Shown one piece after another: positions 1 through 8,654 of a stretch of DNA of 64,000 nucleotides. Origin of the DNA: Mesorhizobium loti (GTDB taxonomy: Bacteria; Pseudomonadota; Alphaproteobacteria; Rhizobiales; Rhizobiaceae); the NCBI GenBank assembly GCA_002356515.1, contig AP017605.1, positions 5,255,020 through 5,319,019 of the forward strand, read 5' to 3'. Below the pieces are notes generated by a model. That model made no database searches. It was not told where the DNA came from and saw only the letters and a list, made by a program, of their open reading frames with translations. Within the stretch, counting starts at the first letter, position 1. Every line of letters starts with the position of its first letter. Made by a program: the position numbers and the translations under genes.

Positions 1-306
1 CGGCCAACCGGCATCGCTGCATTCGCTGGCAGCGCAGATACGCGCCAGGCAGTTACCGATAGTCAATCGGAAGCCGCCCTTGCCGACGAAGCCTTGCAAC
101 AAGCTGCCGTCCGCCGCGCGCCATGTCCGCGCACGGAATTCCGCCCGCAAAAGCGATGGTTCGAGAGAGACCGCAAGATTGGTTTCGCCGGGACGCCCTG
201 TGAGCTGCAGACGGAAGCGCGCCATTGCAGTCGCGTATGCGGTCACAAGATCTGGTTCGTGAAAATAGGCGATCGGCAGGTTGGAGCGGTCAAGCAGATG
301 AGACAT
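1..306 (-). CDS. Partial CDS of unknown function, running off the left edge
   Basis: Reading the minus strand from an ATG at 306 gives an open frame of 102 codons with no stop before the window edge, so the C-terminus is missing. The peptide begins MSHLLDRSNLPIAYFHEP and has normal alphaproteobacterial codon use. I do not recognise the family and see no diagnostic motif. It lies divergently from the hydrolase tail to its right. The plus-strand frames over the same bases are Arg/Ser-rich and look like antisense shadows, which supports this strand. Confidence 0.5.
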   Translation of the reverse strand, partial: MSHLLDRSNLPIAYFHEPDLVTAYATAMARFRLQLTGRPGETNLAVSLEPSLLRAEFRARTWRAADGSLLQGFVGKGGFRLTIGNCLARICAASECSDAGWP

Positions 307-519
307 GCGCTCGCCTGCCTCTACCGGCCTCAGCAAGACAACAAAGGTAAGAAAGGCGAAGCAAGCTCGCGACATTTTCCAGCAGCCACATCGATCTCGG
401 CCTGCCGGTTTTGCCCCGGTTGCCCGTCCAGTAACATCCCGCCAATCGTCGCCCTGCGCAAGCCGCTTGCTGGGGCAGTCCATAAGGCGGCCGCGTGTGC
501 AATTCGCAAGGCCACCGAG

Positions 520-708
520 GTTAAAGCGCTTGGAGTCGAAGAGTTGACCCGCCTCGGCGAATTTGCGCGGGCGATAGCCGAGCGCCTCGATAGACTGCCT
601 GGCGTGCGCGCGAGTTTCGAACTGCATGCCGGCGAGAACCACATGTCGATCCTGCCGGTGACGGTCAACCGCGCTGTGCAGGCGGCGTTCGCGGTGAGAG
701 GCCGCTAG
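520..708 (+). pseudogene. C-terminal remnant of an alpha/beta hydrolase (IroE-like esterase)
   Basis: The last ~60 residues of this frame read like the end of an esterase of the IroE/Fes-like alpha/beta hydrolase group: a helix (EELTRLGEFARAI) then GENHMSILPVTVNRAV, in which the His of GENH would be the catalytic-triad His. Upstream, the frame turns into low-quality sequence with no nucleophile elbow, so only the tail is left. It ends a few bases inside the end of the convergent DUF4432 gene. Such esterases often hydrolyse siderophores, but nothing here proves that substrate. Confidence 0.45.
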
Positions 709-1814
709 GCGCCCGCGGCCTTGATCCTCAAAATCATGTCTTCCTGTTTTGCGGCCATGTCCGCGTCCATCGCGCCAAAGCGAAGGGTGCAGCGGAAAAT
801 CCCTTCCGGAGCGATGCGAACGAGGCGGCCTCTTTCCTCGGCCGCGCGATAGCCATCGGGTTCGGCAGTTGCCGGCAGCACAAGGCCGAGCGCGTCCTGG
901 TCGCGGCCGCGCGTGATCCAGCGCACGGCATAATTCAGTTCATCAGGGCAAAAGCTGACGAAATCCGCTGTCTGGTCAGGGTGGACCTGCAATGCGTGCG
1001 CCCAGCCCTCTGCATCCGCCCTTGCCTTCATTGTCAACACGAGTTCGGGGTCGATCGGCTCGCCCTTGGTCAGCAGACGATGCCGCGAGGGATCGGCGAC
1101 TATGGCATCGCGGTAGGCAAGGTAGCTTTCGCTCGGCGCGAAAAAGGGCGGAAGCACCTGGCGCACGATGATGTCGGCGCGGTCGTCGACCACGCTGTCG
1201 ACCAGACGACCGTCATCTACCGGTCTGAAATTGATGTGCGCCAGATACATCAAATTCATGGGCGAGCGCTTCAGGTTGGTGATGGCGATGTCGACGGCAA
1301 CGCCGGTGGCGTCGCGCTGCAGCCGCACGGTCGGTTGCGTCACATAGTCGTGGCTGAAGGCGACAGTCTGGCGGCAGCGCCCGGTCAGGGCCATGAACGG
1401 CCCTTCGGCATTGTCCCCGATGATCAGCTGGACATCCCCATAGGGTGCATTGGGCAGGTCGCCATGCAACGGATGGCGGTCGTCCGGACCCGGATTGCCC
1501 ATAGCGGTCGCGCCACAGTGAATGAAGAATGCGCCGTAGTTGGAGAGATAGTCCCGGGTCGCAACCGGCTCGTCGAACATCGAGCGCATGGTCAGCGAGC
1601 GGTTGAGGAACGTTGCGTCCCAAATCTGCTGCCCCTGGAACGGCAGCATGACGATTTCGCCCTTCGCGTTGCTGATGCGAAGACCGGCAACGCCGGATCG
1701 ATAGCGAAAGGCGGTGGCGACAAGCCCGCGATATCGCGCCACGGTGGTTTCCAGCGGACCAAACTGTTCGGGCACGAGATCGACGAAGACATGATCGGAA
1801 TATTCGTAATGCAT
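705..1814 (-). CDS. DUF4432 family protein (aldose 1-epimerase-like fold)
   Basis: This 369-residue protein matches the DUF4432 family, cytoplasmic proteins with the galactose-mutarotase-like beta-sandwich thought to bind or epimerise sugars. Family-like stretches include the GxxMLPFQGQQIWDA segment, FIHCGATAMGNPGP, and HGDLPNAPYG near the middle. I chose the ATG at 1814 because AGAGG lies about 8 bases upstream; the frame could open earlier only with a TTG at 1838. It stands alone, facing the hydrolase remnant. The sugar substrate is unknown. Confidence 0.7.
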   Translation of the reverse strand: MHYEYSDHVFVDLVPEQFGPLETTVARYRGLVATAFRYRSGVAGLRISNAKGEIVMLPFQGQQIWDATFLNRSLTMRSMFDEPVATRDYLSNYGAFFIHCGATAMGNPGPDDRHPLHGDLPNAPYGDVQLIIGDNAEGPFMALTGRCRQTVAFSHDYVTQPTVRLQRDATGVAVDIAITNLKRSPMNLMYLAHINFRPVDDGRLVDSVVDDRADIIVRQVLPPFFAPSESYLAYRDAIVADPSRHRLLTKGEPIDPELVLTMKARADAEGWAHALQVHPDQTADFVSFCPDELNYAVRWITRGRDQDALGLVLPATAEPDGYRAAEERGRLVRIAPEGIFRCTLRFGAMDADMAAKQEDMILRIKAAGA

Positions 1815-2115
1815 TGTTTCGACCTCTATCTGCCGCAAGCGCGCATGCCGATAGTCGCAGGAAGTGCCTGGAAATCAACGGCGGTGAGCCTCGGATGCTC
1901 CGCCATACCGGCTGACGCTCTCGACCGGGCGGCCCGGCAGTTTGGAGATCGCCGGACAATTTCCTCGAATGTTGGGTGCTGGCCCGAGCTTGGCGAATTC
2001 CACCGGACACTGGTCCTAAATGTCAGTCGGTACCCGTCAAAGTCGGTAGACTTCTCCCGGTTCGCCAGCTAGGCAGATCGATATCAAAAGAGGGCAGACT
2101 CGGGGATCATCCAAA

Positions 2116-2859
2116 GTGAAAATCAGATACGTCGCCGGCATAAGCTGGCCACGCAGTGGACATCACCTGATGCATCGGCTCGCCCTGAGCTATTTCGGCA
2201 ACGATTTCAATTACTGCCTGTTTTATCCCACTGATAATCCTGATTGTTGCCGCACCTTTCCGTGCATCCGGCCGGGGGTCAAATTCTCGAAGAACCACGA
2301 TTTCGATCTATCGGGCCGGATCCTGCCGGATGTTCCTTATCTGGTCCAGCATCGGTCGTTCATGCCTGGAACCGTATCGGACTTTGAACTGTATCTCCTC
2401 GATGGCGGCGCGGACACCAAGGAAAGCTTTAGAGAATTCGCACTCATCCGAACCGATGGATGGGCTGCCTTCATGGCAAAGTGGGTGGACAACCGGATTA
2501 AATTCGAGCGTCTGTTGGTGGGGTACGAAGATTTTGTGTCCGACCCGCAAGGGACCATGAAGAGGGTCATCCCGTTCTTTGCGCCAGGAGAGAAACCCGA
2601 TGAAGAACGCCTGGCGCGCATTGTGAAGAACGAAACCCACGTCGCCGTCACCAAGCAAGGCGGCGAGGAGTGGACGGCCAATGCCGGTGTCAAGGCGTTC
2701 CGGAAAGTCGAGGCCTTTCGGTTCTATGACGCTGGATTGTTCCGGGAGTTGGAACTCATTGCGCAAGAGAAGCGCCGCGGGATTACCAAAGAAGCCGCAC
2801 AGCGCCCCTCGAGTGGCCGCTTCAGGCTGCCGCTGATGAAAGCCATCTTCGGACGCTAG
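2116..2859 (+). CDS. Sulfotransferase-like protein
   Basis: This 247-residue protein starts with a GTG preceded by GGGGAT. Its N-terminus has a strand followed by a loop, SWPRSGHHLMHRL, resembling the 5'-phosphosulfate-binding loop of PAPS-dependent sulfotransferases. A later segment, RLLVGYEDFVSDPQGTMKRV, resembles the usual 'vrYEDLv.dP' motif near the 3'-phosphate site. No signal peptide or membrane segment is seen. In an island that makes Nod factor the acceptor could be a polysaccharide or lipo-oligosaccharide, but it is not recognisable as NodH or NoeE, and no nod box was found upstream. Confidence 0.6.
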   Translation: MKIRYVAGISWPRSGHHLMHRLALSYFGNDFNYCLFYPTDNPDCCRTFPCIRPGVKFSKNHDFDLSGRILPDVPYLVQHRSFMPGTVSDFELYLLDGGADTKESFREFALIRTDGWAAFMAKWVDNRIKFERLLVGYEDFVSDPQGTMKRVIPFFAPGEKPDEERLARIVKNETHVAVTKQGGEEWTANAGVKAFRKVEAFRFYDAGLFRELELIAQEKRRGITKEAAQRPSSGRFRLPLMKAIFGR

Positions 2860-2948
2860 GCGGCGCCCGCAAAACCGGGGCGGCTCCTCGACGCCTCCGC
2901 GACAGCTTCAAACCAAACGACGGCGCAGACATCAGGTCACCCGCGGCT

Positions 2949-3389
2949 CTATGCAGCAGAAGCCGGCGGCAGTTCGAACAATTTGGCGCCGTTCTCCTGG
3001 CCGCGCTCGACATAGCCGATAATGCCGAACCATCTGGCGACGTCAGGCCCCTGCAGCCAGCTGCGCGAATGGATAGGCAGATTGCCGGCGAGCGCCTGGA
3101 TGTGCCTGATATGCCGCTTGCAGAAGCGCACGGTCGAGGCCCGGAAGAAATCCTCTTGCGCGGCAAACAGCGTATCGGCGGCATCGCTGTTCTCATGCCA
3201 GGCGATGATGGCCACCGCCTTTTCACCCTCGACCAGCGCGTGCGCCCGGCCTTCCTTCAAATTCATCATCAGATTGTCGTAGGCGATCTTGCTGTCCTTG
3301 CCGGCCGCCGCATACTCGTCCGACATCCGCTTGGACAGGCCATGAAACACATCCTCGAGATCCCCGAGCGTCGCTGCACGTGCTCTCAT
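2949..3389 (-). CDS. Conserved small protein, possibly GNAT-like or phage-virion-like
   Basis: This is a 146-residue protein with a strong ribosome site (AGGAGGTGAA directly before the ATG at 3389). It begins MRARAATLGDLEDVFHGLSKR, the style of an acetyltransferase first strand and helix, and continues with GEKAVAIIAWHE. Proteins of this shape also occur as podovirus internal virion protein A. It lacks a clear acetyl-CoA loop (RxxGxG/A), so enzymatic activity is doubtful. It stands alone between the sulfotransferase-like gene and the quorum-sensing genes. Confidence 0.5.
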   Translation of the reverse strand: MRARAATLGDLEDVFHGLSKRMSDEYAAAGKDSKIAYDNLMMNLKEGRAHALVEGEKAVAIIAWHENSDAADTLFAAQEDFFRASTVRFCKRHIRHIQALAGNLPIHSRSWLQGPDVARWFGIIGYVERGQENGAKLFELPPASAA

Positions 3390-3711
3390 TTCACCTCCTG
3401 CAGCCCCATGGGAAGTTTGCCCTAGGGATGAGGGGGCGCCAAGCAAATTGAATCCGGATAGGGGCGGATGAGAGCAAATTGATTTCCGACAGCAAGTCGC
3501 GGTGGAGCTGTATGCGGCAGATCGCCAACGACCTCCAGCCCCCACTTCGCCCCGGAGCGGCAAAATCCGCCGCAATCACCGCAAATTCATCAAGAAACGC
3601 CAATCAGTCCCTCCTTGGCCGCTGGCAAAACACCGGTCCCTATATTAGGATATTACGACTTGCTGAATTGGCTAATACTTGTGTCGCAGCATAGAGGCGG
3701 GGGTCTCTGGC
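3390..3711. other. Intergenic region upstream of luxR-type gene
   Basis: About 320 bases between two divergent genes. It must hold the promoters of both, but I see no clear operator, repeat or small gene; the short frames inside are Ser/Arg-rich and lack ribosome sites. Confidence 0.3.
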
Positions 3712-4434
3712 ATGATCGATTCAGACGTGTTCGATTTTGTCGAACGCTGCAGGAGGCATACAGCAACCGGGCCGCTGCTGGGCGACCTGCTTGAGACTGT
3801 CAGGAATCTTGGCTTCGAGCACCTTATCCTAAGTGGCGTTCCCCTTGGCGGGCAAAAGCTGGCGCCGATGGTTGAGTTGAACGGCTGGCCTGCGGGTTGG
3901 TTCGAGCGCTATGTCGCGGCCGAGCATGCCGCTGTCGACGGCGTTTGCATTTACTCTGCCAAGACGCTGAAGCCTTTTTTCTGGGCCGATGTTCCCGCGA
4001 AATGGTCTGATACGGAAGGCTCTAGACGCGTTGCGGGCGAAGCGACGGAATTTGGTATCTTGAGTGGTTTTGCGGTGCCGATGCTCAGCGTCCACCATTG
4101 GCAGTCCGTCCTGTCCTTCGCCTCCTCGCAAAAGAGTTGCAGCCTGTCGCCACGCCAGCAGGTGCAACTGGTCACCATGGCGGTCTATGCCGGCATGTCG
4201 ATCCAGGCCCTGTCGAATGACGATGGCAGCGACGAAGGCCCGCTGACCGATAGGGAAAAGGAAGTGCTTTTATGGGCCGCGGCCGGCAAAACCTCATCTG
4301 AAACGTCCCAAATTCTCGGCCTGACCGAGCGCACGGTCAAATGGCATTCGACAAGGGCACGCGAGGCGTTTGGCGTGGCGACGACCACCCAGGCTGTCGT
4401 CGAAGCCGTGCGCAGGCGACTGATCCACCCTTAA
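3712..4434 (+). CDS. LuxR-family quorum-sensing regulator
   Basis: A 240-residue DNA-binding protein with an N-terminal autoinducer-binding domain (roughly residues 15-160, with conserved aromatics W-F-Y near NGWPAGWFERYVAAEH) and a C-terminal LuxR-type helix-turn-helix (LTDREKEVLLWAAAGKTSSE through TVKWHSTRAREAFG). I start it at the ATG at 3712; an upstream TTG at 3679 would add a poor leader. The autoinducer-synthase gene follows 180 bases downstream on the same strand behind a palindrome that fits a lux box, so this is probably its cognate activator. In M. loti islands such pairs (TraR/TraI) control excision and conjugation of the element. That role is inferred here. Confidence 0.85.
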   Translation: MIDSDVFDFVERCRRHTATGPLLGDLLETVRNLGFEHLILSGVPLGGQKLAPMVELNGWPAGWFERYVAAEHAAVDGVCIYSAKTLKPFFWADVPAKWSDTEGSRRVAGEATEFGILSGFAVPMLSVHHWQSVLSFASSQKSCSLSPRQQVQLVTMAVYAGMSIQALSNDDGSDEGPLTDREKEVLLWAAAGKTSSETSQILGLTERTVKWHSTRAREAFGVATTTQAVVEAVRRRLIHP

Positions 4435-4436
4435 TG

Positions 4437-4478
4437 CATGTCGCCCAAAAATGACCTCGGTTTTGGGAGAACGACATG
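4437..4478. repeat. Short palindromic intergenic element A
   Basis: Right after the luxR stop lies an imperfect palindrome: CATGTCG ... CGACATG at the ends, with CCCAAAA ... TTTTGGG inside. Elements of this design are dispersed in Mesorhizobium genomes. It could fold in RNA and end luxR transcription. Confidence 0.5.
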
Positions 4479-4487
4479 CCAAGAACC

Positions 4488-4530
4488 TAAAGCGCGTCGC
4501 ATGAATCCGTTTTCAACGCGACGCGCTTTA
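4488..4530. repeat. Palindromic repeat element B (13-bp perfect arms)
   Basis: TAAAGCGCGTCGC (4488-4500) and its exact reverse complement (4518-4530) flank a 17-base loop. This resembles a palindromic element I recall as widespread in Rhizobiales intergenic DNA. Placed between luxR and luxI, it probably forms an RNA hairpin that insulates luxI from luxR transcription. Confidence 0.65.
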
Positions 4531-4538
4531 GCTGCGTC

Positions 4539-4558
4539 AACTGTCCGATCGGACAGGT
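4539..4558. promoter_or_regulatory. Lux box upstream of the AHL synthase
   Basis: CTGTCCGATCGGACAG at 4541-4556 is a perfect 16-bp palindrome, and the 20-bp window 4539-4558 has only one mismatched pair. Its size and dyad fit LuxR/TraR boxes. It ends 56 bases before the luxI start, as expected for a site overlapping the -35 region of an autoinduced promoter. Confidence 0.75.
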
Positions 4559-4614
4559 GACGGACTTTAGGGCGGCTGCAACTATTCCTCCGAGATCGAT
4601 CGGGGGATCGCGCA

Positions 4615-5271
4615 ATGATAAAAGTCCATGTCGTCAATGCGCTGAACAAGCATCTCTACGAAAACGAATTCGACGAGTTTCTGCGCCGTCGGCACGACTT
4701 TTTCGTGCATCAAAAACGCTGGCGCCCTCCAAGTCCAGACGGTCGCGAGCTGGACCAGTTCGATACGGATATGGCGACGTATCTGCTCGGTATCGAAGAC
4801 GGTCGCGTGGTGACCTCGGCTCGACTAATCCCAACGAGCGAGCCGCACATGGTCTCGGAGGTTTTTTCTCACATGTGCGAAAAATCGGGCGTGCCCAGAC
4901 GTCCTGATTGGGCGGAATGGACGCGCACATTCGTCGTTCCCGACAAACGTTCGACCGGGCTGCGGGGGACACTGACGCAGCTGTGTTGCGCGGTGATGGA
5001 ATACGCGCTCGACGAGGGCCTTACCGCGGTGGGCGGCGTCCAGGAAACCTATTTCATGCCGCATCATGGCGCGCTGAAGTGGCGAGCCGAACCCATGGGC
5101 ATGGCCAGGGAACAGAACGGCGAGTGGTACATCGTCGCATACATTCATGTGAATGAGGCGGCGCTGGCCAGTGTCCGCAAGATCCTTGGCATTGATTATT
5201 CGCTGCTCGTGCGCCGAGGAACGCAGTTGCCCTTTATCCAGTGGCCCGAGACCCGCTTGGATGTCGCCTGA
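4615..5271 (+). CDS. Acyl-homoserine-lactone synthase (LuxI/TraI family)
   Basis: This 218-residue enzyme joins an acyl chain from acyl-ACP to S-adenosylmethionine to make an N-acyl-homoserine lactone signal. The LuxI invariant residues are visible in order: R and F in RRRHDFFVHQ, W in KRWRP, the D..D pair in LDQFDTD, R in SARLIPT, and E..R in AEWTRTFV. A GGGGGAT ribosome site precedes the ATG. It sits behind a lux box, so a positive feedback loop with the upstream LuxR is likely. The acyl-chain length cannot be read from sequence. TraI of M. loti R7A is the closest role known to me; identity as traI is not proven. Confidence 0.9.
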   Translation: MIKVHVVNALNKHLYENEFDEFLRRRHDFFVHQKRWRPPSPDGRELDQFDTDMATYLLGIEDGRVVTSARLIPTSEPHMVSEVFSHMCEKSGVPRRPDWAEWTRTFVVPDKRSTGLRGTLTQLCCAVMEYALDEGLTAVGGVQETYFMPHHGALKWRAEPMGMAREQNGEWYIVAYIHVNEAALASVRKILGIDYSLLVRRGTQLPFIQWPETRLDVA

Positions 5272-5375
5272 CGATGCCCTTGTTTCAGGGCCGAGAGCAG
5301 GGATCGGCATCTCATAAGAACGTCGAGGGCAGAGGATCGAAACTGTAGCGACAGGCCATGGAGGGGGGCAAGGAC

Positions 5376-5993
5376 ATGACGATCAACAGAAAATTCTTTT
5401 TTGACCACGCACGACTCGGACTCTTTGATGGAAAAATGTCGAGTTCGCAGGTGGGTGGGATCACTGTGATTCTCGACAAATGGGAACAGGAGATGCCTAC
5501 GGCAGATGATCGTTGGCTGGCCTACATGTTCGCCACGGCACATCACGAAACCGGACGAACAATGCAACCCGTAAGAGAAACGTTTGCGAGCACTGATGCT
5601 CAAGCGATCAAGATTCTCGATAAGGCATTCGCTGCTGGAAAGCTGCCTTGGGTGTCAAGTCCCTATTGGCGGCCGGATGCTCAAGGTATCTCGTGGCTCG
5701 GACGGGGTCTTGTTCAACTGACGCATAAGGCCAACTACGTCAAAATGGCGGCCCTTACAGATCCCAATTTAGCCACGAATCCTAGTCTCGCGATGAATAT
5801 GACGACTGCGGCCGACATCATGTTCCAAGGCATGATTAGAGGCTCTTTCACGGGGAAAAAGTTGGGTGATTTCTTTTCTGGCGCCAAAGAACAGTGGCGC
5901 GAGGCCAGAAAAATCATAAACGGGCTTGAGAAAGCGGATCTTGTCGCAAGCTACGGAAAACAATATTACGCCTGCATAAGCTATACGGTGTAA
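5376..5993 (+). CDS. Lysozyme/chitinase-like glycoside hydrolase (GH19 superfamily)
   Basis: A 205-residue protein resembling GH19-type endolysins and chitinases that cut peptidoglycan or chitin. The catalytic-glutamate region is seen in AYMFATAHHETGRTM, and the family 'GRG.vQLTh..NY' motif in SWLGRGLVQLTHKANY. There is no signal peptide. I prefer the ATG at 5376 because GGAGGGGGG sits 8 bases before it; an ATG at 5358 would put that site inside the gene. It lies about 100 bases after the AHL synthase on the same strand, so quorum control is plausible. Phage-lysin or conjugation-pore roles are both possible. Confidence 0.7.
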   Translation: MTINRKFFFDHARLGLFDGKMSSSQVGGITVILDKWEQEMPTADDRWLAYMFATAHHETGRTMQPVRETFASTDAQAIKILDKAFAAGKLPWVSSPYWRPDAQGISWLGRGLVQLTHKANYVKMAALTDPNLATNPSLAMNMTTAADIMFQGMIRGSFTGKKLGDFFSGAKEQWREARKIINGLEKADLVASYGKQYYACISYTV

Positions 5994-6618
5994 AGGCGGC
6001 GCAAGGATGCTATCGTCGCCTTCTTAGAAGGCGGGAGGCAAGGTAGACAAGGCTGAGTGCTTGGAGCCATGAGTTCCCTGGCCAGAGCAAACCGATCATA
6101 GCTGCCAATTCTGCCTGACCGTCGTGACTTGCCTCGGAGACTCTTTTTCGACCTGACTTTAACCCCTCGTCCCGGGACGTTGCGTTCGCGCTCTTTGACA
6201 CATGTTCCACGTCAAGCGCATCTGGCGAGCTTCAGGAACTATGATTTGGAATACTTCGATGATGAGACATGCAGGTTCGAGCCCACTCCAAACCCCTTCG
6301 GGCCAAAAGTGTTACCCATGTCTCCGGTATGAATCCTAACCTATGTGTCCGGAATGGACCTAAAGTGATGGTGCCAGAGGCGGAATCCAAGTAGAGGAAA
6401 TTTGAATTCGTTTTCAATCGCCTCGGCATGGAGCAATAGCAGCGCGGACCAACAAAAATACCAACAAAATATTTCTGTGGATTGGTTCGGTTCCCGAATA
6501 ATGCCCTATCCATCCATGACACTGCATCAAGGTCGCGGTGCCGTTTCCTCCAATAGCGGGACGAGGAAAGAGCAGCAAATATCCTCCTATTATGCTGGCA
6601 TGGGTCGACCACCCGGAA
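5994..6618. other. Gene-poor stretch with possible IS-end scraps
   Basis: No convincing gene. Near 6306-6360 two related motifs (GTTACCCATGTCTCCGG and TATGTGTCCGGAATGGACC) resemble the ends of insertion sequences, without a transposase beside them. The frames present are low-complexity or antisense in character. Confidence 0.3.
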
Positions 6619-6975
6619 TTGGAGAACTGCAATCAGGTAGTCGGTATCCCAGGTCGCGAGTTTTCGCTTTCCCTTGATGGATTGTTTTCCGGACATGGCT
6701 CGGATGAGGTTGAGGGCGAGGTGGCGGACCATGGCCATGTTTGTGGCGCCGTGGCTGCGGCGCAGGCGGGACTGATCATCCTTGAATTGGACATCGAGAA
6801 CCCAGCGTAGCCCGTTCTCGATCCCCAATGGGGCGGCCTCGGCGAAAGTTTTTGCGGTGAGGATGCGAGAGGAGATGTAGCATCGCCGCTCGACCCTGAC
6901 CTCGGCGCTGGTCTCGATGTGGGTCTCGACCATGTCGATGGGGCTGGGGCCTTTGAAGCGCAACTCAGGGCGCCG
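6619..6975 (-). pseudogene. ISAs1-family transposase, C-terminal remnant
   Basis: About 119 residues match the end of ISAs1-family DDE transposases: the 'ahWgIEN.LHWvLDV.F.ED..R.R.gha..N.A..R..alNlir' region appears as GIENGLRWVLDVQF, then SHGATNMAMVRHLALNLIRA and a K-rich tail ending DTDYLIAVL. The N-terminal DDE core is gone and no terminal repeats are evident. It begins right where the thermonuclease gene ends, so the insertion or deletion reached that gene's 3' edge. Confidence 0.8.
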
Positions 6976-6977
6976 CG

Positions 6978-7760
6978 TTAGCACAACGTCTCGCACGCCA
7001 CGCCGTCGCCGTCCCGATCCAGCTTCCGGCCCCAAGGGCAGTTGCTGAGATACCATTGGGCTTCCTCACAGGAGCCGATCTGCGAACAGGTCCGCCGTGG
7101 CTGGCACGAATAGCTCTGCGCGACCTGTTGGCGGCTGATGCCGAGCGGCTGGCTCGACGGAGCCGCGCCGTCTGCATGCTCCGTGCGCCAATCCCACGGC
7201 GACTGAAACTTGCCGACCCAAATGCCGACTTTCGACGCCTCGGCCGTCGCCTGCTTCTCTGCGTAGGTGCCGTGGCTGTAGCGGGGCCAATCCAGCGCCT
7301 GGCCGTGCTCGACCATCCAGGCGGCAACGCTGGCGCCATCGGCGCGCCGGCAGTCGCCGATATAGCGATGATAGCGGTCCCAGGTCACGAAGGTGCATTG
7401 CACCGGCTTCGAGGCTGCCAGGAAGCCGTCCAGCGCGGCGGCCGATCGCCGCCCGCAAGGATAGTCGGCCCCGCTCGCATTTTTACAAAGCTGCTGGCTC
7501 TCCGGCGCGTCGATGCCGTTGAAGCGGATGCGCTGGCCGTGGATTTCGATCGTGTCGCCGTCGATGACGGATGCCACGCCGGCAATCGTCGCCAGGCCCG
7601 CGCTGGTCCAATTCGGCAGATGGAGCTCGGGCATGTGGTCGCTGTGTTGCATGGCCGTTTGCGCAGCCAGAGCGCCAGCCGCGGCCACAGTCACCAAGAT
7701 CAGGCGCCTTTGCACCACGCCAAGTGGCCTCCGGCGAGGCGATCGCATTCTACGCAGCAT
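6978..7760 (-). CDS. Thermonuclease-family nuclease with excalibur domain
   Basis: A 260-residue staphylococcal-nuclease-like protein. After a basic N-terminus and a hydrophobic anchor (LILVTVAAAGALAAQ), the SNase domain shows VIDGDTIEI, RIRFNGIDAPES and GDCRRADG, with Asp/Arg/Glu catalytic positions present. The C-terminus carries an excalibur calcium-binding motif (DRDGDGVACE). The ATG at 7760 follows the lipoprotein stop by one base and has GAGG upstream; an ATG at 7820 would overlap that gene. It is the third gene of a minus-strand set with two lipoproteins. It probably acts outside the membrane on nucleic acid; a link to DNA transfer is inference. Confidence 0.85.
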   Translation of the reverse strand: MLRRMRSPRRRPLGVVQRRLILVTVAAAGALAAQTAMQHSDHMPELHLPNWTSAGLATIAGVASVIDGDTIEIHGQRIRFNGIDAPESQQLCKNASGADYPCGRRSAAALDGFLAASKPVQCTFVTWDRYHRYIGDCRRADGASVAAWMVEHGQALDWPRYSHGTYAEKQATAEASKVGIWVGKFQSPWDWRTEHADGAAPSSQPLGISRQQVAQSYSCQPRRTCSQIGSCEEAQWYLSNCPWGRKLDRDGDGVACETLC

Positions 7761-7761
7761 G

Positions 7762-8148
7762 CTAGTTCGCCTCATGTCCGGTGCGGCCGCCCGGTTTCGC
7801 TTCGGCGGCACGTTCACCACAAGCCCGGCCTAGGCTGTCAACCCCATTGCGCAGATCGCATGGATGATTGCCAGAGTCCCCGCCGCCACCTTGGCGCGCA
7901 CCTTGGCCTGGCGATGTCAGCGGGATTCCGCGAAAGGCCTGGATGACTCCAGCTGTTCGCTGGCCGTCGCCCTCGATATGCGTGTTCTGATTGTTCGGGT
8001 TGAACGGGTCGACTGTCTGGGCGAGACTATTGGCGCGATTGGCGTCGCCGGCAGAGAGCGTCACGCTGTCATAGTGATTGAGATAATCCGCTGCGCAGCC
8101 GCTCAATGCCAGAACGATGCCAAGGCAGATCGCCAGGTTCCACTGCAT
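7762..8148 (-). CDS. Small predicted lipoprotein
   Basis: A 128-residue protein starting MQWNLAICLGIVLALSGCAADY: a short hydrophobic signal followed by a lipobox (LSGC), so it should be lipidated at Cys18. The mature part is Gly/Gln/Asn-rich (PFNPNNQNTH, QGARQGGGGDSG) and matches no family I know. It is followed by the nuclease gene with a one-base gap and preceded by another lipoprotein gene 5 bases away, so the three are probably one transcript. Confidence 0.65.
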   Translation of the reverse strand: MQWNLAICLGIVLALSGCAADYLNHYDSVTLSAGDANRANSLAQTVDPFNPNNQNTHIEGDGQRTAGVIQAFRGIPLTSPGQGARQGGGGDSGNHPCDLRNGVDSLGRACGERAAEAKPGGRTGHEAN

Positions 8149-8153
8149 GGCCC

Positions 8154-8654
8154 CTAGACCGGCGCCGGGTTTATGCCGGCGGCTCTCAGTTGCGCACCAA
8201 GCTTCGCTCGAGTCCCACACGCGGCCTTGTCGCCGGCGACGCACTTGTTATTCGCGTCTGACCAGTCCAGCAGCGCCGTATTGATCCAGCTGCCAGGTGC
8301 GCGCTGGATCCCATAGGGTGTCGGTGGCGCGCCACCAGCAACGGCTGGAGCTGCCGTGGCACCCTGGCCATGCGGGGCACGCTTCCACCCGCTTAGGATG
8401 AGGCAGTTCTTCATATACTGGTCTTCGGCAGCCAAGTTGCCGAGGGCATTGCCGATTCCGGCCCCCGCAACAAAGCCCGGGGACCCGATAGCAATATAGC
8501 CTTGGTCAACCGACCCCTTATGCATTTCGCATTGAGCGTGGGCGACGTCGAAACTAGGCCCGTAGCCTATTTGCATGTAGTCGGCTTGATTGCTTGTTTG
8601 ACAGCCGCCCAGCGCTGCCGTGGCACCAAGTGCCACAAATGCTTTTATTCTCAT
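8154..8654 (-). CDS. Predicted lipoprotein with Gly-rich central segment
   Basis: A 166-residue protein starting MRIKAFVALGATAALGGCQTS, a clear signal with lipobox LGGC and lipidation Cys at residue 18. A middle segment (GSPGFVAGAGIGNALGNLAAED) is typical of small Gly-zipper envelope proteins. I chose the ATG at 8654 because GGGAGGGCTGGGGG precedes it. First gene of the lipoprotein-lipoprotein-nuclease set. Function unknown; envelope location is well supported. Confidence 0.7.
   Translation of the reverse strand: MRIKAFVALGATAALGGCQTSNQADYMQIGYGPSFDVAHAQCEMHKGSVDQGYIAIGSPGFVAGAGIGNALGNLAAEDQYMKNCLILSGWKRAPHGQGATAAPAVAGGAPPTPYGIQRAPGSWINTALLDWSDANNKCVAGDKAACGTRAKLGAQLRAAGINPAPV

Noticed and set aside
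981-2072. Long plus-strand frame of 363 codons
   Set aside because: It is antisense to the DUF4432 gene, His/Arg-rich, and has no ribosome site or family match.
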